Positions 4,988-9,025 of a DNA stretch of 11,701 bases are shown piece by piece. This DNA is from Patescibacteria group bacterium. GTDB lineage: Bacteria > Patescibacteriota > Minisyncoccia > Phycocordibacterales > SBAW01. Numbering within the stretch: the stretch's first letter is position 1; each line of letters opens with the position of its first letter. Location of the stretch: positions 1-11,701 of the forward strand of contig JAGWIT010000030.1 of assembly GCA_028866155.1 (NCBI GenBank), given 5' to 3'. The translations under genes were made by a program, and so were the position numbers. The notes beneath the pieces are model-generated. The model ran no database searches, was not told where the DNA came from, and saw only the letters and a program-made list of their open reading frames with translations.

Positions 4988-6127
4988 ATGAAGAAGTTTG
5001 TTCGCGCGAAAGCGGGAGCCGCTATACATTTTTGGAAGCGCTACGAGCACCACCTCGGTGTGGGGGCTTTGGCGGTGGGCTTTATTTTTGATCTCTTCCT
5101 AGCCAAAAAACCCGACAGCGTCATCGACAATATTTTATTATGCTCCTATCTCTTTATCGCGGGGGCGATCATCATATTGCTCAACATCCGCGCCCGCCGG
5201 CGCGCAGACTCCGCCGAGCCGCTCCTGATGCTTCTCATGCTGCAGTTTTGCTTCGGCGGCCTCGCGAGCAATTTGCTGGTGCTGTACGGCAAGAGCGGTA
5301 CGCTCACGGTGAGCGTGATATTTTTGGGCCTCTTGGCATGCCTTGTTTTGGGCAACGAATATCTGCGCAGCCGCTATGCCCAACTGCGCTTCAACATCGC
5401 CGTATACTATTTTTTGCTCCTGACCTACTGCATCATCGCGGTGCCAACATTCATCTTCCACTCCATCGGCATGCTGGTGTTCCTTGCGAGCGAAGGTTTG
5501 AGCCTTGTCGCCATAACGCTGTTTCTTGCGATACTTTATTTTGCGGTACTGCGTAGAAAAAAGAAAAGCAGCCCCGACGCTTTGGTCGGGGCCCCGACCA
5601 AAGCGTCGGGATTAAAAGAAATTTCGCTGATAGTCGCGGGCATACTCATCGTCTTCAACGGGTTGTATTTTCTCAACATCATCCCGCCGGTGCCGCTGTC
5701 GCTCAAAAACATCGGCGCGTACCACTCGATCTTAAAGCTCTCCTCCGGTGACTACCTCGGCCTCTATCAGCCGGCACCATGGTATGTGTTTTGGCGCGAT
5801 ACATCCGCAACCTTCAACTATACGCCGGGTGAGAGCGCGTACTGCTTCTCATCGGTGTATGCGCCGGCCGACCTCACCACCCCCATCTATCACCAGTGGG
5901 AGCATTACAATACCGCTACAAAAATGTGGGACACGGTTTCGCTTATTTCCTTCCCGATAACCGGCGGGAGAGCCAGCGGCTATCGCGGCTTCACCGAGAC
6001 CGCGGCGCTAAGCCCAGGGCAGTGGCGCTGCGATGTCGAGACCTCCTCCGGCGCACTCATCGGGCGGATAGAGTTCACCGCGATCGAAACTCAAAGCGCT
6101 CCAGCGCTTTCTACCGCGACTCTATAG
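4988..6127 (+). CDS. Seven-helix membrane protein with C-terminal DUF2914
   Basis: Product of 379 residues. Hydrophobic segments suggest seven membrane helices at about 23-39, 46-66, 79-100, 105-122, 135-157, 159-188 and 212-233. The loop between helices 6 and 7 (about 189-211) is basic at first (RRKKK) and contains peptide encoded by a perfect DNA palindrome. The soluble tail from about 240 fits the DUF2914 family: HQWEHYN, ISFPITGGRASGYRGFTE and LSPGQWRCDVETSSGALIGRIEF (about 342-363) match its pattern of a bulky-residue-rich beta domain. With helix 7 crossing outward the domain would lie outside the membrane, but topology is a guess. Function unknown. It lies between glyA and tmk without an obvious metabolic link, with its own promoter-like element. 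Confidence 0.85.
   Translation: MKKFVRAKAGAAIHFWKRYEHHLGVGALAVGFIFDLFLAKKPDSVIDNILLCSYLFIAGAIIILLNIRARRRADSAEPLLMLLMLQFCFGGLASNLLVLYGKSGTLTVSVIFLGLLACLVLGNEYLRSRYAQLRFNIAVYYFLLLTYCIIAVPTFIFHSIGMLVFLASEGLSLVAITLFLAILYFAVLRRKKKSSPDALVGAPTKASGLKEISLIVAGILIVFNGLYFLNIIPPVPLSLKNIGAYHSILKLSSGDYLGLYQPAPWYVFWRDTSATFNYTPGESAYCFSSVYAPADLTTPIYHQWEHYNTATKMWDTVSLISFPITGGRASGYRGFTETAALSPGQWRCDVETSSGALIGRIEFTAIETQSAPALSTATL
5573..5610 (+). repeat. Perfect 38-bp palindrome inside a coding sequence
   Basis: Two 19-base arms meet with no spacer at 5591/5592 (GGGG then CCCC). The left arm begins CCCGACGCTTT and the right arm ends AAAGCGTCGGG. Each arm is also a small hairpin: CCCGAC and GTCGGG enclose a 6-base loop. 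It encodes residues 196-208 (PDALVGAPTKASG) in the loop between helices 6 and 7. It resembles a dispersed palindromic element that landed in a tolerant loop; only one copy is visible here. Confidence 0.85.
6093..6110 (+). repeat. Hairpin near the 3' end of the DUF2914 gene
   Basis: AAAGCGCT (6093-6100) and AGCGCTTT (6103-6110) form an inverted repeat with a 2-base centre (7 bp plus a TCCA loop in RNA). It lies in codons of the low-complexity C-terminal tail. Only TTT follows the stem, so it would be a weak terminator or an mRNA-end structure. Confidence 0.5.
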
Positions 6128-6130
6128 GTG

Positions 6131-6139
6131 TGGTAGGGT
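6131..6139 (+). promoter_or_regulatory. Possible extended -10 of tmk
   Basis: TGGTAGGGT (TGn plus TAGGGT) lies 10 bases before the tmk ATG at 6150. It matches the pattern seen before other genes in this window but is the weakest hexamer of the set. No Shine-Dalgarno is present. Confidence 0.35.
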
Positions 6140-6149
6140 AAAGAAAAAA

Positions 6150-6791
6150 ATGGCACGCGGAAAATTCATCGTCATAGAAGGAGGCGACGGGGCGGGGAAG
6201 GACACGCAGATTGAGCTACTCAAAAAAGATTTTCCCAGTTTTGTGTACACGCGCGAGCCGGGCGGCACCGCGCTCGGCAAAGTGTTGCGCGAGATGGTTT
6301 TGCACGAATCCTACGGAGCCTTGCCGCTGTTGACCGAGGCGTTTCTTTTTTTGGCGGACCGCGCCCAACATGCCTCTGAATTAGTCGCGCCGGCGCTGAG
6401 AGAGGGGAAGACGGTCATCTCAAACAGATCGTGGATATCGATGGTCGCCTATCAAATATACGGACGCAATCAGCCAGAACTGCGCCCGATAGTGAACGCT
6501 TCGGTCGCCGAGATCTATCGCGAAGCTCCAATTGATGCCGCAATTATTTTGGATATACCGCCCGATGTCGGCGTGGCGCGCCAGCGCGCGGCGGGAAAAA
6601 CGTTCGATGTCATGGAGAGCATGTCGCTTGAAGCGCGCGGGCGCATACGGCAAGGATTTCTAGATTCAGCCAAAAATTTACCGCAGGCAGTAGTCATCGA
6701 CGCCAACCGCCCCGTCGAAGAGGTTTACCGAGATGTTAAAGCCATAGTGGAGAATATCCTAAAAAAAGCCTTAGAATTAAGGCTTATATAG
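6150..6791 (+). CDS. tmk: dTMP kinase (thymidylate kinase)
   Basis: Product of 213 residues, normal length. It phosphorylates dTMP to dTDP with ATP, the step after ThyA. Visible: FIVIEGGDGAGKDTQ with a P-loop at 11-19; TREPGGT (34-40); FLADRAQH (68-74); AYQ (100-102); and a lid region near RQRAAGKTFDVME. Two deviations: the Ser/Thr after the P-loop lysine, which normally touches the metal, is Asp18; and the usual SDRY before AYQ reads SN92-R93-S94. The P-loop has no arginine, so it is nearer the bacterial type with arginines in the lid. The reading frame's last codons contain the inverted repeat at 6766-6785. It ends the thymidylate run. Confidence 0.93.
   Translation: MARGKFIVIEGGDGAGKDTQIELLKKDFPSFVYTREPGGTALGKVLREMVLHESYGALPLLTEAFLFLADRAQHASELVAPALREGKTVISNRSWISMVAYQIYGRNQPELRPIVNASVAEIYREAPIDAAIILDIPPDVGVARQRAAGKTFDVMESMSLEARGRIRQGFLDSAKNLPQAVVIDANRPVEEVYRDVKAIVENILKKALELRLI
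6761..6785 (-). terminator. Hairpin at the tmk end; terminator-like on the minus strand
   Basis: AAGCCTTA (6766-6773) and TAAGGCTT (6778-6785) form a perfect 8-bp stem with a GAAT loop inside the last codons of tmk. Read on the minus strand the stem runs directly into seven T, a good intrinsic terminator. On the plus strand only TTATATAG follows, a weak tail, though it may still help end the tmk mRNA. No minus-strand gene to its right needs terminating. Confidence 0.6.
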
Positions 6792-6794
6792 CTA

Positions 6795-6823
6795 TTGACT
6801 TTTAAATTTAACTGTGATGGCAT
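6795..6823 (+). promoter_or_regulatory. Candidate promoter of the small basic protein gene
   Basis: TTGACT (6795-6800, 5/6 to consensus -35) is followed after 17 bases by TGGCAT (6818-6823, 3/6 to TATAAT). An inverted repeat AACTGT (6810-6815) / ACAGTT (6829-6834) straddles the -10 and could be an operator. Predicted start is about 6830, leaving a leader of about 45 bases. Confidence 0.4.
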
Positions 6824-6838
6824 TTGAAACAGTTGGAT

Positions 6839-6855
6839 AGCCCGCGAGGCGGGCT
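6839..6855 (+). promoter_or_regulatory. Leader hairpin upstream of a Shine-Dalgarno
   Basis: AGCCCGC (6839-6845) and GCGGGCT (6849-6855) form a perfect 7-bp stem with a GAG loop, 8 bases before the GGAGG site. CCCG in its left arm could alternatively pair with CGGG at 6862-6865, which would cover the ribosome binding site, so a two-state control is conceivable. No T-tract follows, so it is not a terminator. Confidence 0.5.
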
Positions 6856-6863
6856 CAAACACG

Positions 6864-6868
6864 GGAGG
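6864..6868 (+). promoter_or_regulatory. Shine-Dalgarno site that fixes a GTG start
   Basis: GGAGG lies 6 bases before GTG at 6875, the same spacing and start codon as at 556-569. It favours this GTG over the in-frame TTG at 6824, which precedes the predicted mRNA start. Confidence 0.75.
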
Positions 6869-6874
6869 AATTTT

Positions 6875-7228
6875 GTGTTCAATACGCAAGCAATGCTCGT
6901 CCTTCATCGCCTGATGAATGGGGCGAAGGAGGCGCCGGCCGACAAGAAAGCGACGGCCTACTACATCGTGCTCCGGGCCATGCTTTTGGCTCGCAAAAAC
7001 GGAGAACTCGCCGAGGTGTCGTGTAGGCGCTTCCTCGCAGAGTGTCCGACGGAAGGAAAGGAGCTCAAGACGCTCCGCTTCCGTTACGACAATGAAATCG
7101 CCGGAATAATTCAGGCAAAACGCGAACGCACTCCCATACGCAAGGGGCGGGCGGCGCGCGAGCGCGAACGGGCTACCACACAGCGGTCTCATCAAGCCGC
7201 GGCGGTGGCCATCAGCGCGCAAGCCTGA
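6875..7228 (+). CDS. Small basic helical protein, unknown
   Basis: Not recognised. From the GTG start the product is 117 residues. The first about 80 residues look alpha-helical, with alternating hydrophobic and charged stretches (AMLVLHRLMNGAKEA, TAYYIVLRAMLLARKNGELAEVS), two cysteines, and LKTLRFRYDNEIAGIIQ. The C-terminal about 40 residues are strongly basic and probably disordered (RTPIRKGRAARERERATT), the kind of tail often used to bind nucleic acid; that is inference. No membrane helix or signal peptide is evident. It is a stand-alone unit between tmk and argS with its own promoter candidate, leader hairpin and strong terminator, architecturally like the small gene at 567-788, although the proteins are not similar. 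Confidence 0.7.
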   Translation: MFNTQAMLVLHRLMNGAKEAPADKKATAYYIVLRAMLLARKNGELAEVSCRRFLAECPTEGKELKTLRFRYDNEIAGIIQAKRERTPIRKGRAARERERATTQRSHQAAAVAISAQA

Positions 7229-7254
7229 GCCTAATTTTGCTCTTCTGTTTTATT

Positions 7255-7290
7255 CCGGCCACCCTCACGAGGGTGGCCGGCTTTCTTTTT
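7255..7290 (+). terminator. Strong rho-independent terminator
   Basis: The halves CCGGCCACCCT (7255-7265) and AGGGTGGCCGG (7270-7280) form a perfect 11-bp G+C-rich stem with a CACG loop, followed by CTTTCTTTTT. It ends the small basic protein gene 27 bases after its stop and insulates argS from it. Confidence 0.93.
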
Positions 7291-7305
7291 ATATAGTGAG
7301 ACTTC

Positions 7306-7314
7306 TGCTACTCT
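7306..7314 (+). promoter_or_regulatory. Extended -10 of argS
   Basis: TGCTACTCT (TGn plus TACTCT) is followed by 6 bases and the argS ATG. Since a strong terminator ends at 7290, argS needs its own promoter, and this is the best candidate; its mRNA would be leaderless or nearly so. GAGG directly abuts the ATG (7317-7320), too close to act as a normal Shine-Dalgarno. Confidence 0.55.
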
Positions 7315-7320
7315 TTGAGG

Positions 7321-8982
7321 ATGATACGAGGTGCTATACACGCGGCTATTAAAGAGGAGCTTATATCGCTCGGGGCTCCGGATGTTTCTTTTGTCGTTGA
7401 GCGGCCGGGTGAGATGTCGCACGGCGATTATGCCAGCAACGCGGCGCTGAGCGCGGCCAAAGTTTTAAAAAGAAATCCGCGCGAGGTTGCCGAGGAGATA
7501 GCCAAGAAGCTCGAAAATAAAATTGACGGGATAGAAAAGATAGAAGTCGCTGGCGCGGGGTTCATCAACTTCTTTATTTCGCATCAAGCTCTTTTGCGCG
7601 AAGTGGCAAATACCCAGCAAGATTCGTGGGGCAAAAACGACGCGTATGCCAACAAAACGGTGATGGTCGAATATACCGACCCTAATCCGTTTAAAGAGTT
7701 CCACATCGGCCACCTCATGGGCAACGCCATCGGCGAGTCGATAGCGCGCTTGCTTGAGTGGTCGGGTGCCGAAGTTATCCGCGCCAATTACCAAGGCGAC
7801 GTCGGCCCGCATGTGGCAAAAGCCATGTTTGTGTTGCTCGAGCAGCAAATCGAGAACCCGACCATCGCGCAAATAAGCTTGGCGTATGTCGAGGGGGCAA
7901 AACGATATGAAGAACATTCTGCCGACAAAGCCGCGATAGACGCGCTCAATAAAAAGATATATGACCAGAGCGACGAGCGGGTGAATGCGCTCTATAAAAA
8001 AGGCAGAGCACTTTCGCTCAAACATTTTGAAGAGCTCTACAAAATTCTCGGCACAAAGTTTAATTTGTATTTTTTTGAGAGCGAATCGGGGCCAAAAGGA
8101 CTCGAGATTGTAAAAGCACATCCGGAAGTTTTTGAGCATAGCGACGGCGCAACCATCTTTCGCGGCGAGAACTACGGCTTGCACACCCGCGTGTTCGTCA
8201 ACTCACAGGGCTTGCCGACCTATGAGGCCAAAGAACTTGGCTTGATTGAGACAAAACTGGAGAAAAGCGCTTTTGACTTCTCAATCACGGTCACGGCAAA
8301 CGAAATCAAGGATTATTTTGATGTTATACGAAAAGTTATTGAGCTGGTGTTTCCTGATTTGACGGATAAAATCTTAGTGCGCTTTCACGGATTCCTGCGG
8401 CTCACGACCGGCAAGATGTCATCTAGAAAAGGCAACGTCGTGACCGGCGAATCTTTGCTCGAGGATCTGACTGAAGAAGCCGAAGCAAAAATGCGCGAGC
8501 GCAAATTAGCGAACACGGACGAAATAGCCCAGCAAGTTGCGGTTGGGGCGATAAAGTATGCAGTGCTCAAGCAGGGGGCTGGCCGAGATATTATCTTCGA
8601 CCCCGAACGTTCGCTGTCGCTTGAGGGCGACTCGGGGCCCTACTTGCAGTATGCGCACACGCGCTCGCTCTCGCTTTTGCGCGCGGCCAACAAAGCCGGC
8701 ATTGAAGCTAGTGTTGTTGACGCGCCCGCAGAGGTCGGAGCGCTTGAGCGCATGCTCATCCACTATCCCGAAGTGGTTGAGCGCGCGGCCAAAGAGCTCG
8801 AGCCGCATTATGTAACGACGTACCTCACCGAACTTGCAGCGGCGTTCAACAGTTGGTACGCGAGCGGGCGCGTTATCGGCGGCAAGCACGAGCAATACGG
8901 AGTCCTCCTCGTCCAAGCGGTTGAGCAAACATTGAAAAAAGGCCTGCAAGTGTTAGGCATCCCCGTTCCCGAGGAGATGTAA
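7321..8982 (+). CDS. argS: Arginyl-tRNA synthetase
   Basis: Product of 553 residues, normal for this class I enzyme, which charges tRNA-Arg in the cytoplasm. Domains in order: N-terminal tRNA-D-loop recognition domain (about 1-110, with SHGDYASNAAL); the Rossmann catalytic core with the HIGH motif at 128-131 (EFHIGHLMGNAIGE) and NYQGDVGPHV; the KMSKS-like loop KMSSRKGNVV starting at Lys365; and the all-helical anticodon-binding domain, opened by GPYLQYAHTRSLSLLR and ending LGIPVPEEM as in the family. ATG 7321 is chosen over an in-frame TTG two codons upstream because it sits 6 bases after the -10 element. The next gene, ileS, starts 43 bases after the stop and has its own promoter-like element. 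Confidence 0.97.
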   Translation: MIRGAIHAAIKEELISLGAPDVSFVVERPGEMSHGDYASNAALSAAKVLKRNPREVAEEIAKKLENKIDGIEKIEVAGAGFINFFISHQALLREVANTQQDSWGKNDAYANKTVMVEYTDPNPFKEFHIGHLMGNAIGESIARLLEWSGAEVIRANYQGDVGPHVAKAMFVLLEQQIENPTIAQISLAYVEGAKRYEEHSADKAAIDALNKKIYDQSDERVNALYKKGRALSLKHFEELYKILGTKFNLYFFESESGPKGLEIVKAHPEVFEHSDGATIFRGENYGLHTRVFVNSQGLPTYEAKELGLIETKLEKSAFDFSITVTANEIKDYFDVIRKVIELVFPDLTDKILVRFHGFLRLTTGKMSSRKGNVVTGESLLEDLTEEAEAKMRERKLANTDEIAQQVAVGAIKYAVLKQGAGRDIIFDPERSLSLEGDSGPYLQYAHTRSLSLLRAANKAGIEASVVDAPAEVGALERMLIHYPEVVERAAKELEPHYVTTYLTELAAAFNSWYASGRVIGGKHEQYGVLLVQAVEQTLKKGLQVLGIPVPEEM

Positions 8983-9008
8983 CTTCTTTTTCCTTTTGGC
9001 CTTAAAAT

Positions 9009-9017
9009 TGGTAGAAT
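9009..9017 (+). promoter_or_regulatory. Extended -10 of ileS
   Basis: TGGTAGAAT (TGn plus TAGAAT, 4/6 to TATAAT) lies 8 bases before the ileS ATG, with no Shine-Dalgarno between. A clear -35 is not visible, as expected for an extended -10 promoter. The mRNA would have almost no leader. Confidence 0.5.
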
Positions 9018-9025
9018 TCGCCGAT

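Noticed and set aside
7465..8184. Minus-strand open frame of 239 codons opposite argS
   Set aside because: It is antisense to well-conserved argS coding sequence, shows no known motif, and has no promoter or start signals.
8983..9008. Terminator after argS
   Set aside because: There is a T-rich stretch (8984-8996) but no stem before it.
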